From assembly GCF_900220965.1 (NCBI RefSeq), contig NZ_OBQC01000001.1:496001-560000 (forward strand): a stretch of DNA of 64,000 bases, in the 5' to 3' direction. The notes under the pieces are model-generated. The model had not been told where the DNA came from, made no database searches, and saw only the letters and a list, made by a program, of their open reading frames with translations. This document shows positions 27,839 to 36,630 of the stretch, one piece after another (position 1 is the stretch's first letter; each line of letters opens with the position of its first letter). Position numbers and translations under genes: made by a program. The DNA comes from Ureibacillus acetophenoni (lineage in GTDB: Bacteria > Bacillota > Bacilli > Bacillales_A > Planococcaceae).

Positions 27839-29173
27839 GTGAATCTAGGAATCATGCAATTAAATACTGTTGCTATGAACTCAGCATCAAAAACAAAATT
27901 GAATGCTATGTCCCAAACAACGTCTTTAAACAACGTTACTGAAAGTGATAGTAAGTTTGGAGCAATTTTCAGTAAAGTTATGAGCGAGCAAAACAATGTT
28001 ATGGATTCTACTGAGGGTAATGATGTCGATTTAAACCAATTATCAGAACTTGTTAATTCGGAATCGTTGGAAGAGGTACTAGATATACTAGGTATTCCCC
28101 ACGACGAAGGAATCTTAACAATTCAAACTTCCGATGAGCAGAGTTTTAAATCAATCGATGAATTAATGAATTTAGAAGATTTATTAGCATTATTGAACAT
28201 AGACCAAAGTCAACAACAAAACGTACTGGAACAAGTGTTAAGTACCGAGCAACTTGATTTGAATATAAATGATGTTTGGCAACTTATTCAATTAGTGAAC
28301 GAACAAGCACCTGACTTAATTACACAATTGACTACTTCTTTGCAGGGTGAACATAAAGTAACACCGAAAGAAGCTGAGCAATTGTTAAAACTTTTAAAGT
28401 TAGCCGAAACAATTGGTAAAAGTTCAGATTTAATTGGAGAACAACCAATTCAATTAGGGAATTTAAAAGCAATTTTGAATGAGATTAATGAACTTATAAA
28501 TGGCAATCAAGAGAAAGTAAATCAATCTTCTACTATAGATAAAGTGCAATCTCAATTATTAAATTCAACACAAAGTGTCTCAATTCAAAATTCGAATACT
28601 AGTAATATATCAATCCAAAGTTTCCAACAAATAGTTGAAAAGCTTAATTCAACATCCGAAACACAAGCAACTACGGCAATTGGGCAACAAACCAATGTAA
28701 CGGTACCAAAAACTGTAACCATTACGTTGCCAGTTGAAAAAAGTGCTCAAGGTGAAGCGTTAGTTAAAGAAATTCAACAATTAATTGGTCGAGGCCAGTT
28801 TTCAAACGGACAAGGAACAATGAAGCTTTTGCTTAAACTTTATCCTGAAAACTTGGGGTCAATTCGTATTGAAGTAATGCAAAAAGATGGTGTACTTTCA
28901 GTAAGATTATTAGCATCAACACCACAAGCAAAAGAGTTACTTGATAGTCAAATCAATCAATTAAAAACATCCTTTGCCCAAGCAAATATTCAAATGGATC
29001 GAATTGATATAGCCCAAAGTTTACAAGATCCAGATCGAAACTTACGAGATCAAAACTTGTTTAGTAACTTCTTTAGACAACAACAAGAATCAGAAAATGA
29101 TCAGGAAGAACAAAATGACGAAGATGAGGAGCAACTTAGCTTCCAAGACTACTTAATTAATGAGGGGGTGTAG
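27839..29173 (+). CDS. fliK: Flagellar hook-length control protein FliK
   Basis: 444 residues. Molecular ruler for the hook. Long Gln/Asn-rich variable N-terminal part (about 1-290), then the conserved C-terminal domain containing KLLLKLYPENLGSIRIEV and LSVRLLASTPQAKELLDSQINQLKTSF, followed by an acidic tail. GTG start 27839 after AAGGGGGTG. Followed by flgD, the normal context. Confidence 0.93.
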   Translation: MNLGIMQLNTVAMNSASKTKLNAMSQTTSLNNVTESDSKFGAIFSKVMSEQNNVMDSTEGNDVDLNQLSELVNSESLEEVLDILGIPHDEGILTIQTSDEQSFKSIDELMNLEDLLALLNIDQSQQQNVLEQVLSTEQLDLNINDVWQLIQLVNEQAPDLITQLTTSLQGEHKVTPKEAEQLLKLLKLAETIGKSSDLIGEQPIQLGNLKAILNEINELINGNQEKVNQSSTIDKVQSQLLNSTQSVSIQNSNTSNISIQSFQQIVEKLNSTSETQATTAIGQQTNVTVPKTVTITLPVEKSAQGEALVKEIQQLIGRGQFSNGQGTMKLLLKLYPENLGSIRIEVMQKDGVLSVRLLASTPQAKELLDSQINQLKTSFAQANIQMDRIDIAQSLQDPDRNLRDQNLFSNFFRQQQESENDQEEQNDEDEEQLSFQDYLINEGV

Positions 29174-29176
29174 TAC

Positions 29177-29854
29177 TTGACTAATACTAATACAACTCAA
29201 AGTACAGCGCCGATTACAAATGATTATTATTTAACGAATAAAAAGCAAACAGTGAAAGAAACAGGCAATAATTCACTTGGCAAAGACGCATTTTTACAAT
29301 TACTTGTAACTCAATTACAACATCAAGATCCAACAGCACCAATGGATAATACTGAGTACATATCACAACTAGCCCAATTTAGTTCTTTAGAGCAAATGCA
29401 AAATATGACGAAGGCTATAGAAGATCTATTAGTATCGCAGCAACAAACACAATTGATGAATTACACAACGTTTATCGGTAAAGAAGTCGAGTGGCATGAA
29501 ATGACTGACGAGTTAGATGAAGAAGGGAACTTCATTGTAAATAATGGTAAAGGTGTCATTAATCAAATGAAGTTTGTCAATGGGGAACCGGTCTTTATTT
29601 TAGAAGACGGGAAAGAACTATCGCCTGGAAATATCTCTTCGGTATTCGACAGTTCATCTTCAAAAAATGAAGCAACTGAAAATCCATTAGTTGAAGCGAG
29701 TAAATTAATCGGACAAAAAGTTCGCTATGAATCAAATGGTGAATGGATTGAATCGATTATCCAATCTGTAAAAACAAATAATTTAGCAATCGAGTTTCTA
29801 TTAGAAACTAATGAATCATTAACAAAAGACCAATTTGAATTAATAACAGAGTAA
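29177..29854 (+). CDS. flgD: Flagellar hook capping protein FlgD
   Basis: 225 residues. Scaffold needed for hook polymerisation. N-terminal FlgD signature LGKDAFLQLLVTQLQHQDPTAPMDNTEYISQLAQFSSLEQM, then beta-rich domains. TTG start at 29177 follows GAGGGGGTG. The C-terminal region (KLIGQKVRYESNGEWIESIIQSVK) is an export-stable beta domain. Confidence 0.95.
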   Translation: MTNTNTTQSTAPITNDYYLTNKKQTVKETGNNSLGKDAFLQLLVTQLQHQDPTAPMDNTEYISQLAQFSSLEQMQNMTKAIEDLLVSQQQTQLMNYTTFIGKEVEWHEMTDELDEEGNFIVNNGKGVINQMKFVNGEPVFILEDGKELSPGNISSVFDSSSSKNEATENPLVEASKLIGQKVRYESNGEWIESIIQSVKTNNLAIEFLLETNESLTKDQFELITE

Positions 29855-29868
29855 GGTTGGTGAAGCAC

Positions 29869-30246
29869 ATGCAAAGAATACATATTCAGCACGTGCCATT
29901 GCAACCGACATACCATGCACAACAAAAACTGAATACAAAAGTTACAACGAATAATAGTTTTTTAGAACATTTACAACAAGCAACGAACAGCCAAGAATTA
30001 AAAATCAGTAAACATGCCAATGATCGGTTAATGGAACGCAATATTCACATTTCAGATCAAGAGTGGCAAGTTGTGACAGATAAAGTATTTGAGGCGCGAC
30101 AAAAAGGAGTGAATCAACCGCTCGTTTTGATGGATCAAGCGGCGTTGATTGTAAGTGCTAAAAATGCAACGGTAATCACTGCGATGGAACGCACGGAAGC
30201 GAAGGAACAAATTTTCACAAACATTGACGGCACGATTGTGCTATAA
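29869..30246 (+). CDS. Flagellar operon protein, TIGR02530 family
   Basis: 125 residues. The C-terminal 80 residues (ISKHANDRLMERNIHISDQEWQVV...LVLMDQAALIVSAKNATVITAME...FTNIDGTIVL) match the conserved protein encoded between flgD and flgE in many Firmicutes (TIGR02530). Function unknown; presumably hook/rod assembly. I chose ATG 29869 with GGTG about 6 nt upstream. TTG 29857 and GTG 29860 are alternatives in frame. Confidence 0.85.
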   Translation: MQRIHIQHVPLQPTYHAQQKLNTKVTTNNSFLEHLQQATNSQELKISKHANDRLMERNIHISDQEWQVVTDKVFEARQKGVNQPLVLMDQAALIVSAKNATVITAMERTEAKEQIFTNIDGTIVL

Positions 30247-30271
30247 GGCTGGACCTTAATGGATGCCTTAA

Positions 30272-30295
30272 ACTCGCCGACCGATCGAAGCGAGT
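30272..30295 (+). other. Hairpin between the TIGR02530 gene and flgE
   Basis: ACTCGC (30272-30277) and GCGAGT (30290-30295) form a 6-bp stem with a 12-nt loop, followed by AAAATATTTT. No proper T-run follows, so it is more likely an mRNA processing or stability element than a terminator. Confidence 0.35.
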
Positions 30296-30328
30296 AAAAT
30301 ATTTTAAAACGAAGGGAGAACGCTAACT

Positions 30329-31543
30329 ATGTTACGTTCAATGTACTCAGGAATATCAGGTTTAAAAAACCACCAAACGAAATTAGACGTAATTGGGAAT
30401 AATATCTCAAACGTTAATACTTACGGATTTAAGAAAAGTCGTGTTGTATTCAAAGACTTAATTTCTCAAAATATTTCAGGTGCATCAGCTGCAACTCCTA
30501 CACGTGGGGGTATCAACTCAAAACAAGTAGGATTAGGATCACAGATTGCAGCAATTGATACAATTCACGGTTCAGGTTCATTACAAACTACATCACGTAC
30601 ACTTGATTTAGCAATTTCAGGAGATGGCTTCTTCCAAGTAGCTGATAGCGCAGCTGGATTATCTGGCTACACAAATACACAATATACACGTGCAGGAAAT
30701 TTTTATATGGATGCAGATGGCTATCTAGTTAATTCTGATGGTAAGTATCTAGTTGGGTTTGATGCAAATACGTATTTACTAAATGGTGATCAACGTGTTG
30801 ATGAAAATGGTACAGCTATAACACCTTCTACTCCACCAACACAAGCAGATATTGATGCTCTCAATGAAGCACTAAGAGTTGAAGATGGAAAATTAGTTTT
30901 TGGTGAAGAACCAGGTACAATTGCAGAAGTAGATTATGATGGAGAGACTTACCCAATTGAAGTAAATCTAGCAACTGGAGTGCTTACTTTTACAGATAAA
31001 AATGGAGAGACTTATACATTAACAGGTGATAGTGCAGCTTTAAAAGAAGGTGGAGACCCTGCAACAGATACGATAACAATTTCACTTGGAAATAACTACC
31101 ACACTGCATTTAATTCTGCTATCAGCGCTGAAGGAAAATTAACATTTGAATCTGCATTAACGACGTTAAAACCGATAAGAATTCCAACTACAGCTCAAAG
31201 TATGTCAATTGGTCAAGATGGCACAGTAAACTTTGTAGATAAAGATGGAGTTTTATTATCTGCAGGGCAAATCCAATTAGCTAAATTCCCGAATACTGGG
31301 GGCCTTGAAAAAGTTGGAGGTAACTACTACCAAGAAACAACAAACTCTGGTGTGCCGGTATTAGGCTTTGCAACTGAGTCAGGTATTGGCTCAATCCAAT
31401 CCGGTTTCCTAGAAATGTCCAACGTTGACCTTTCAGAAGAATTTACTGAAATGATCGTTGCACAACGTGGATTCCAAGCGAACTCACGTATTATTACGAC
31501 GTCGGATGAAATCTTACAAGAACTAGTAAACTTAAAACGTTAA
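30329..31543 (+). CDS. flgE: Flagellar hook protein FlgE
   Basis: 404 residues. Main hook subunit. N-terminal axial helix LRSMYSGISGLKNHQTKLDVIGNNISNVNTYGFKKSR and C-terminal helix SNVDLSEEFTEMIVAQRGFQANSRIITTSDEILQELVNLKR. Compared with the roughly 260-residue B. subtilis hook protein, it has an inserted middle domain (about 146-285, Thr/Asp/Glu-rich, acidic), probably surface exposed. ATG 30329 after AAGGGAG. Confidence 0.95.
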   Translation: MLRSMYSGISGLKNHQTKLDVIGNNISNVNTYGFKKSRVVFKDLISQNISGASAATPTRGGINSKQVGLGSQIAAIDTIHGSGSLQTTSRTLDLAISGDGFFQVADSAAGLSGYTNTQYTRAGNFYMDADGYLVNSDGKYLVGFDANTYLLNGDQRVDENGTAITPSTPPTQADIDALNEALRVEDGKLVFGEEPGTIAEVDYDGETYPIEVNLATGVLTFTDKNGETYTLTGDSAALKEGGDPATDTITISLGNNYHTAFNSAISAEGKLTFESALTTLKPIRIPTTAQSMSIGQDGTVNFVDKDGVLLSAGQIQLAKFPNTGGLEKVGGNYYQETTNSGVPVLGFATESGIGSIQSGFLEMSNVDLSEEFTEMIVAQRGFQANSRIITTSDEILQELVNLKR

Positions 31544-31584
31544 TCTATTAATCTAGTTTAGCTTTTTCATATAAATTCATTGCT

Positions 31585-31630
31585 AAGGAGGGGCGGGCCG
31601 GCACTCTCCGGTCCCGGCCCTAATTCAATG
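31585..31630 (+). promoter_or_regulatory. Split ribosome-binding site of swrD/flbD with a GC-rich hairpin
   Basis: The Shine-Dalgarno AAGGAG (31585-31590) is followed by a 30-nt hairpin (31591-31620) and then TAATTCA-ATG. Pairing: GGGC/GCCC, GGG/CCC and CCGG/CCGG (11 GC pairs, two single-base bulges at 31612 and 31616) around loop CACTCT. Folding it out leaves the Shine-Dalgarno 7 nt from the start codon, an ideal spacing. The hairpin is 26 of 30 G or C, in an AT-rich operon. Confidence 0.75.
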
Positions 31631-31846
31631 ATTGAACTCACTCGTTTAAATGGAAAACCATTGTCACTAAACGCATTATACATAGAAACAGTCGAAGCAT
31701 TTCCGGATACGACGATAACGCTTACGACTGGGCGAAAAGTTATTGTTAAAGAAAGTACTGCAGAAGTTCGAAAAAAAGTTTCGGATTTTTATCGTGAAAT
31801 CCAAGTTTTATCTAACCCGCATTTACGAGGTGAAGAAGATGAATAA
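31628..31846 (+). CDS. swrD: Flagellar protein FlbD/SwrD
   Basis: 72 residues beginning MIELTRLNGKPLSLNALYIETVEAFPDTTITLTTGRKVIVKEST, the conserved FlbD/SwrD family. In B. subtilis SwrD raises flagellar power for swarming. ATG 31628 is chosen by family alignment. An in-frame TTG at 31580 would add a Gly/Pro-rich 16-residue extension encoded by the hairpin and is unlikely. Its end overlaps fliL by 8 nt. Confidence 0.9.
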   Translation: MIELTRLNGKPLSLNALYIETVEAFPDTTITLTTGRKVIVKESTAEVRKKVSDFYREIQVLSNPHLRGEEDE

Positions 31847-32276
31847 TAAAGGCAAAAACAATCTGCTGACAATCATGTTAATCATCTTAGTAACGATCAC
31901 ATTGATTGGTGTTGTTATTTTTGTATTACTTACTCAATTTAATAAACCAGCTTCAAATGGAGAACCTACAATAGATGAAATTATCGCAGCAAGTGTAGAC
32001 GTTCCTGAAATTACAACTAACTTGGCTGATGATAGTTTCGTGCGTCTAACATTAAAAATTACAACTGACAGTAAAGATGCTGCAGCAGAATTAACTAAAC
32101 GTGATTTTCAAATTAACAATTTATTAATTGAAGAATTATCGGAGTTAACTGAAGAAGACTTACAAGGTAAACAAGGGAAAATTTTCTTACAATCTACAGT
32201 TAAATCGAAATTAAATGAATTGATGCAAAACGGGGAAGTCGTTGAAGTTTATATTACTTCTTACATAATTCAATAA
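31839..32276 (+). CDS. fliL: Flagellar basal body-associated protein FliL
   Basis: 145 residues. Single N-terminal membrane helix (about 8-30, LLTIMLIILVTITLIGVVIFVLL) and an extracytoplasmic domain (TTNLADDSFVRLTLKITTDSKDAAAEL). FliL surrounds the stator units. I chose ATG 31839 after GAGGTGAA; an upstream in-frame start at 31743 lies within swrD. fliM follows after 107 nt. Confidence 0.93.
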   Translation: MNNKGKNNLLTIMLIILVTITLIGVVIFVLLTQFNKPASNGEPTIDEIIAASVDVPEITTNLADDSFVRLTLKITTDSKDAAAELTKRDFQINNLLIEELSELTEEDLQGKQGKIFLQSTVKSKLNELMQNGEVVEVYITSYIIQ

Positions 32277-32383
32277 CAGCTTCTCATTTTGGAAGGTAAT
32301 AATTTTTGTCACACTCCAAAAACAATATTAGTAGAAATTAATAAAACACATTAAAGAAAATTTTAAGGAATGGAGGTGGTCAA

Positions 32384-33379
32384 ATGGCAGGCGATGTATT
32401 ATCCCAATCAGAGATTGATGCGTTACTCTCTGCTATTTCAACTGGGGAAATGTCAGCAGATGAAATGAAAAAAGAAGAAGAAACAAAAAAGGTGAAAGTT
32501 TATGATTTCAAAAGGGCTCTTCGTTTTTCAAAAGACCAAATACGAAGCTTAACAAGAATTCATGAAAACTTTGCACGTCTACTGACAACATTTTTTTCTG
32601 CTCAGCTGAGAACTTATGTTCAAATTAATGTTGCTTCCGTTGACCAAATTCCTTTTGAAGAGTTTGTACGATCAATTCCAAATATGACATTAATAAATAT
32701 ATTTGAAGTACCACCTTTAGATGGTAATATTTTAATGGAAATTAATCCAAACATTGCTTATTCCATGATGGATCGCCTATTAGGTGGAACTGGTGCTAGC
32801 TATAATAATGTTGATAATCTTACAGAAATTGAACAAAAAATAATGATGAATTTGTTTGAGAGATCCTTCGATAATTTACGAGAAGCTTGGGACAATATTG
32901 CTGAAATCGATCCAATGCTCATTGAACTTGAGGTAAATCCTCAGTTCTTACAAATGATTTCACCAAATGAAACAGTCATTGTTATTTCATTGAATACGAT
33001 TATTGGGGAAACAACAGGTATGATTAATATCTGTATTCCACATGTAGTGTTAGAACCAATAATACAAAATCTATCTGTTCAATATTGGATGCAATCGAAT
33101 ATAAAAGAAACATCACCTGAACAGGCAAAAATACTAGAAAATCGAGTAAAGCAAGCTGAAATTAATATTATTGCTGAACTTGGTTCTGCTTCAATATCAA
33201 TTGAAGATTTCCTCTATATGAATATAGGTGATGTCATTCAATTAGATAAAAAGATAGAAGATCCACTAGTGCTAAAAGTGGGGAATTTACCAAAATTCAC
33301 AGTACAGCCAGGTAAACTTAATAATAAAATGGCTGTACAAATTATGGACACGTTGAAAGGAGGAGACGAAGATGAATGA
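32384..33379 (+). CDS. fliM: Flagellar motor switch protein FliM
   Basis: 331 residues. C-ring protein that binds CheY-P. The N-terminal CheY-binding peptide LSQSEIDALLSAI is intact, followed by the CheC-like middle domain and a C-terminal FliN-like domain (IEDFLYMNIGDVIQLDKKIEDPLVLKVGNLPKF). ATG after TGGAGGTGG. Overlaps fliY by 8 nt. Confidence 0.97.
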   Translation: MAGDVLSQSEIDALLSAISTGEMSADEMKKEEETKKVKVYDFKRALRFSKDQIRSLTRIHENFARLLTTFFSAQLRTYVQINVASVDQIPFEEFVRSIPNMTLINIFEVPPLDGNILMEINPNIAYSMMDRLLGGTGASYNNVDNLTEIEQKIMMNLFERSFDNLREAWDNIAEIDPMLIELEVNPQFLQMISPNETVIVISLNTIIGETTGMINICIPHVVLEPIIQNLSVQYWMQSNIKETSPEQAKILENRVKQAEINIIAELGSASISIEDFLYMNIGDVIQLDKKIEDPLVLKVGNLPKFTVQPGKLNNKMAVQIMDTLKGGDEDE

Positions 33380-34607
33380 TGGCATGCTCTCCCAAGAAGA
33401 AATCGAAGCTCTACTAAGAGGTGAAACTTTAGACGATCGATTACCAGAAATTAATAACTCAAACGATGAAGTACTTAATGTTGAGGATTACTTAAGTTCC
33501 ATGGAGCAAGATGCATTAGGTGAAATTGGAAATATCTCTTTTGGTAGTTCTGCTACAGCTTTGTCTACACTATTAGGGCAAAAGGTAGATATTACGACTC
33601 CTGTAGTATCAATGGTCCAACGTAGCCGCTTAGAAGAAGAATTCCCTCATCCTTATGTAGCGATCCAAGTGGAATATACAACAGGATTAACTGGAATGAA
33701 CTTACTTGTCATCAAACAAACGGATGCTTCCATTATTGCTGATTTAATGTTAGGTGGGGATGGCTTAAATCCAAACCTAGATTTAAGTGAAATCCATTTA
33801 AGTGCAGTACAAGAAGCGATGAATCAAATGATGGGTTCTGCTGCGACTTCAATGTCAACAATTTTCAATAAAAAAGTGGATATTTCTCCGCCATCTATTG
33901 ATTTGTTAAATTTACCTAAAAACGAAGGGCAAGATACAATTCCAAATGATGATTTATTGGTAAAAGTTTCGTTTCGTTTGAAAGTAGGATCATTAATTGA
34001 TTCTACAATTATGCAACTATTACCATTAGCATTTAGTCAGGAAATCGTTAAAACATTGTTAGGTGAGTCTACTCCGGCTCCTATGCCAGAACAACATATT
34101 CAGCAACCAGTTGCACAACAACCTATGCAAACTCAACCTGAACAACAATATACTCAAACAGTGCCTGTACTACCAACATATGAACAACCTAAATATCAGG
34201 AGCCGATACAGCAACAGCAAGTTGCAGCAACTGTTTATGACGAGGCACCAATTTTTTCTCAACCTCGTTATCAACAACAGCAGCCTGTAAATGTACAACA
34301 AGCACAATTTGCATCATTCCAAGAACCGCTAATAACACAGTCTGAAACAAGTAATTTAAATATGCTATTAGATATTCCATTACAAGTGACTGTAGAACTT
34401 GGTAGAACAAAACATTCGGTGAAAGATATTTTGCAATTAGCAACAGGTTCGATTATTGAATTAGACAAACTTGCAGGCGAACCAGTCGACATTTTAGTAA
34501 ACAATCGACTACTTGCTAAAGGTGAAGTTGTTGTGATCGATGAAAACTTCGGCGTTCGCATTACGGATATTGTTAGCCAAGCTGCTCGATTAGATAATTT
34601 AAAATAG
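33372..34607 (+). CDS. fliY: Motor switch phosphatase FliY (FliN/CheC fusion)
   Basis: 411 residues. CheY-P phosphatase and C-ring component. Both CheC-type active sites are present: EIGN (Glu 51, Asn 54) and EAMN (Glu 148, Asn 151). The FliN-like domain is C-terminal (about 328-411, VTVELGRTKHSVKDILQLATGSIIELDKLAGEPVDI). Between them lies a roughly 90-residue Gln/Pro-rich linker (about 233-325). The N-terminus LSQEEIEALL resembles the CheY-binding peptide. Confidence 0.96.
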   Translation: MNDGMLSQEEIEALLRGETLDDRLPEINNSNDEVLNVEDYLSSMEQDALGEIGNISFGSSATALSTLLGQKVDITTPVVSMVQRSRLEEEFPHPYVAIQVEYTTGLTGMNLLVIKQTDASIIADLMLGGDGLNPNLDLSEIHLSAVQEAMNQMMGSAATSMSTIFNKKVDISPPSIDLLNLPKNEGQDTIPNDDLLVKVSFRLKVGSLIDSTIMQLLPLAFSQEIVKTLLGESTPAPMPEQHIQQPVAQQPMQTQPEQQYTQTVPVLPTYEQPKYQEPIQQQQVAATVYDEAPIFSQPRYQQQQPVNVQQAQFASFQEPLITQSETSNLNMLLDIPLQVTVELGRTKHSVKDILQLATGSIIELDKLAGEPVDILVNNRLLAKGEVVVIDENFGVRITDIVSQAARLDNLK

Positions 34608-34630
34608 AAATTATTGGAGGAATTTGTTTT

Positions 34631-34993
34631 ATGTCAAAAAGAATACTAATTGTGGATGATGCGGCATTCATGCGCATGATGATAAAAGATATCTTATCGA
34701 AAAACGGATATGAAGTTGTTGGAGAAGCAGCTGATGGAGCACAAGCTGTAGAAAAATATAATGAATTACGTCCTGATTTAGTAACTATGGACATTACGAT
34801 GCCTGAAATGGATGGTATTGCAGCATTAAAGGCAATTAAGAGTAATGATCCTGGTGCAGTTGTTATTATGTGTTCAGCTATGGGACAACAAGCGATGGTT
34901 ATTGATGCTATCCAAGCAGGAGCAAAAGACTTTATCGTAAAACCGTTCCAAGCAGATCGTGTAATTGAAGCTATTCAAAAAGCATTAGGTTAA
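34631..34993 (+). CDS. cheY: Chemotaxis response regulator CheY
   Basis: 120 residues, a single receiver domain: acidic pair in ILIVDDAAFMR, phosphoacceptor Asp in VTMDITMPEMDG (about residue 54), conserved Ser in MCSAMGQ and Lys in VKPFQ. CheA phosphorylates it. In Bacillus CheY-P promotes counter-clockwise rotation and is dephosphorylated by FliY and CheC. Placed after fliY as in B. subtilis. Confidence 0.97.
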   Translation: MSKRILIVDDAAFMRMMIKDILSKNGYEVVGEAADGAQAVEKYNELRPDLVTMDITMPEMDGIAALKAIKSNDPGAVVIMCSAMGQQAMVIDAIQAGAKDFIVKPFQADRVIEAIQKALG

Positions 34994-34997
34994 TAAG

Positions 34998-35678
34998 ATG
35001 TATGACTTTCTAAGAAAAAAGTGGTTCCTACTAATATTTTTCGTCATTATTTCATTAGTTGTCCCAGCTCAAGATTTAGTTTTTGCAGAAACAAATAATG
35101 TTACTGATAATTGGTTGAAGGAACAAGATAGTAAAGATAGTAATCAAAGCGAACCTGCACAAACAAACAACACCGAAGAAAAACAGCTTACAGGTGGACA
35201 AGGGTTAAGCTTTTGGGATTATTTAAAAATGCTCTTTGCTTTAATCTTTGTATTAGGTTTGTTGTTATTTGTCTTAAAGTTTATTAATAAAAAAAGTCAC
35301 AGTTATCAACAAAATAGTTTAGTTCGTAATATTGGTGGGGTAAATTTAGGAGCCCAAAAATCAGTACAACTGATTCAAATTGGTAATTCCATCTACGTTG
35401 TTGGTGTTGGAGAAGATGTTCAATTAATAAAGGAAATTGAAAATCCTGAAGAAATTGAACAAATCATTGCAAACTTCGACGAAAGACAATCGTTTTCAGT
35501 TACTTCACCTTACATTTCCGAGCTTGTAAAAAAATTGAATGTGAAAATGCGTAAAACAAATGAAGTAGAGGAAAAACAGCAATCGTTTGGTGATATTTTT
35601 AACAATAAACTTTCGGATATTAAAAAGCATCGCCAAAACGAATTGGAGAAATGGAAAGAAAAGGAGCGCGATAAGTAA
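34998..35678 (+). CDS. fliO: Flagellar biosynthesis protein FliO (FliZ)
   Basis: 226 residues. N-terminal signal-like segment (about 8-28), a hydrophilic Gln/Glu-rich stretch, then a membrane helix (about 76-96, LKMLFALIFVLGLLLFVLKFI) and a cytoplasmic domain (NSLVRNIGGVNLGAQKSVQLIQIGNSIYVVGVGE) typical of FliO. It stabilises FliP during assembly of the export gate. Starts 4 nt after cheY and overlaps fliP by 1 nt. Confidence 0.9.
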   Translation: MYDFLRKKWFLLIFFVIISLVVPAQDLVFAETNNVTDNWLKEQDSKDSNQSEPAQTNNTEEKQLTGGQGLSFWDYLKMLFALIFVLGLLLFVLKFINKKSHSYQQNSLVRNIGGVNLGAQKSVQLIQIGNSIYVVGVGEDVQLIKEIENPEEIEQIIANFDERQSFSVTSPYISELVKKLNVKMRKTNEVEEKQQSFGDIFNNKLSDIKKHRQNELEKWKEKERDK

Positions 35679-36343
35679 TGGAACAGTTTATCTCGTTCTT
35701 TGGTGAAAGCGATCCAACCAATGTCTCTACTTCAGTGAAGCTTCTACTTCTTTTAACGGTGCTATCACTTGCACCTAGTATTTTAATATTAATGACATCA
35801 TTTGCCCGAATTATCATTGTTTTATCATTTACTAGGACGGCATTAGCAACTAATACAATGCCGCCAAATCAAGTATTAATCGGGCTTGCATTATTTTTAA
35901 CTTTTTTCATAATGGCACCTACATTTCAACAGGTGAATGACCAGGCATTACAACCGTTATTTAATGAAGAAATCGGAATTGAAGAAGCTTATGATCGGGC
36001 TTCTGCTCCTTTTAAAGAGTTTATGGCGAAGCATACGAGGCAGGAAGACCTGGAATTATTTATGAATTACAGCCAAGCAGAGCGTCCAGAAACCATTCAA
36101 GATATTCCTTTAACGATGCTCGTTCCTGCCTTTGCTTTAAGTGAAATTAAAACTGCCTTTCAAATTGGGTTTATGATCTTCATTCCATTTTTAGTTATTG
36201 ACATGGTTGTAGCGAGTGTCCTTATGTCAATGGGTATGATGATGTTACCGCCAGTAATGATTTCGTTACCATTTAAAATATTATTATTTGTTTTAGTGGA
36301 TGGTTGGTACTTAGTCGTCAAATCTTTACTTCAAAGTTTCTAG
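35678..36343 (+). CDS. fliP: Flagellar export gate protein FliP
   Basis: 221 residues. Export-gate pore subunit. Conserved segments APSILILMTSFARIIIVLSFTRTALATNTMPPNQVLIGLALFLTFFIMAP and FLVIDMVVASVLMSMGMMMLPPVMISLPFKILLFVLVDGW are clear. About four membrane helices. ATG overlaps the fliO stop. Confidence 0.97.
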   Translation: MEQFISFFGESDPTNVSTSVKLLLLLTVLSLAPSILILMTSFARIIIVLSFTRTALATNTMPPNQVLIGLALFLTFFIMAPTFQQVNDQALQPLFNEEIGIEEAYDRASAPFKEFMAKHTRQEDLELFMNYSQAERPETIQDIPLTMLVPAFALSEIKTAFQIGFMIFIPFLVIDMVVASVLMSMGMMMLPPVMISLPFKILLFVLVDGWYLVVKSLLQSF

Positions 36344-36355
36344 GGGTTGATACGT

Positions 36356-36625
36356 ATGACAGAAGAAATGGTCATTTCAATAGCAGAACAAGCGATATGG
36401 ACGGTACTCATTGTAGCAGGCCCATTACTTTTAATCGCATTAGTGGTTGGTTTGATGGTAAGTATTTTCCAAGCAACAACGTCAATTCAAGAACAAACAC
36501 TAGCCTTTGTTCCAAAAATTATAGCTGTACTAGTGGCAATTATCTTTTTTGGCCCGTGGATGATTTCACAAATGACATCCTATGTATACAATATTTTAAA
36601 TAACTTAGTTCGGTACATTGGGTGA
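36356..36625 (+). CDS. fliQ: Flagellar export gate protein FliQ
   Basis: 89 residues, two membrane helices (EQAIWTVLIVAGPLLLIALVVGLMVSIFQA and PKIIAVLVAIIFFGPWMISQM) and the FliQ core TSIQEQTLAFVPK. I chose ATG 36356, 9 nt after AGGGG; TTG 36347 is in frame but abuts the Shine-Dalgarno. Confidence 0.95.
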   Translation: MTEEMVISIAEQAIWTVLIVAGPLLLIALVVGLMVSIFQATTSIQEQTLAFVPKIIAVLVAIIFFGPWMISQMTSYVYNILNNLVRYIG

Positions 36626-36630
36626 GCCAA

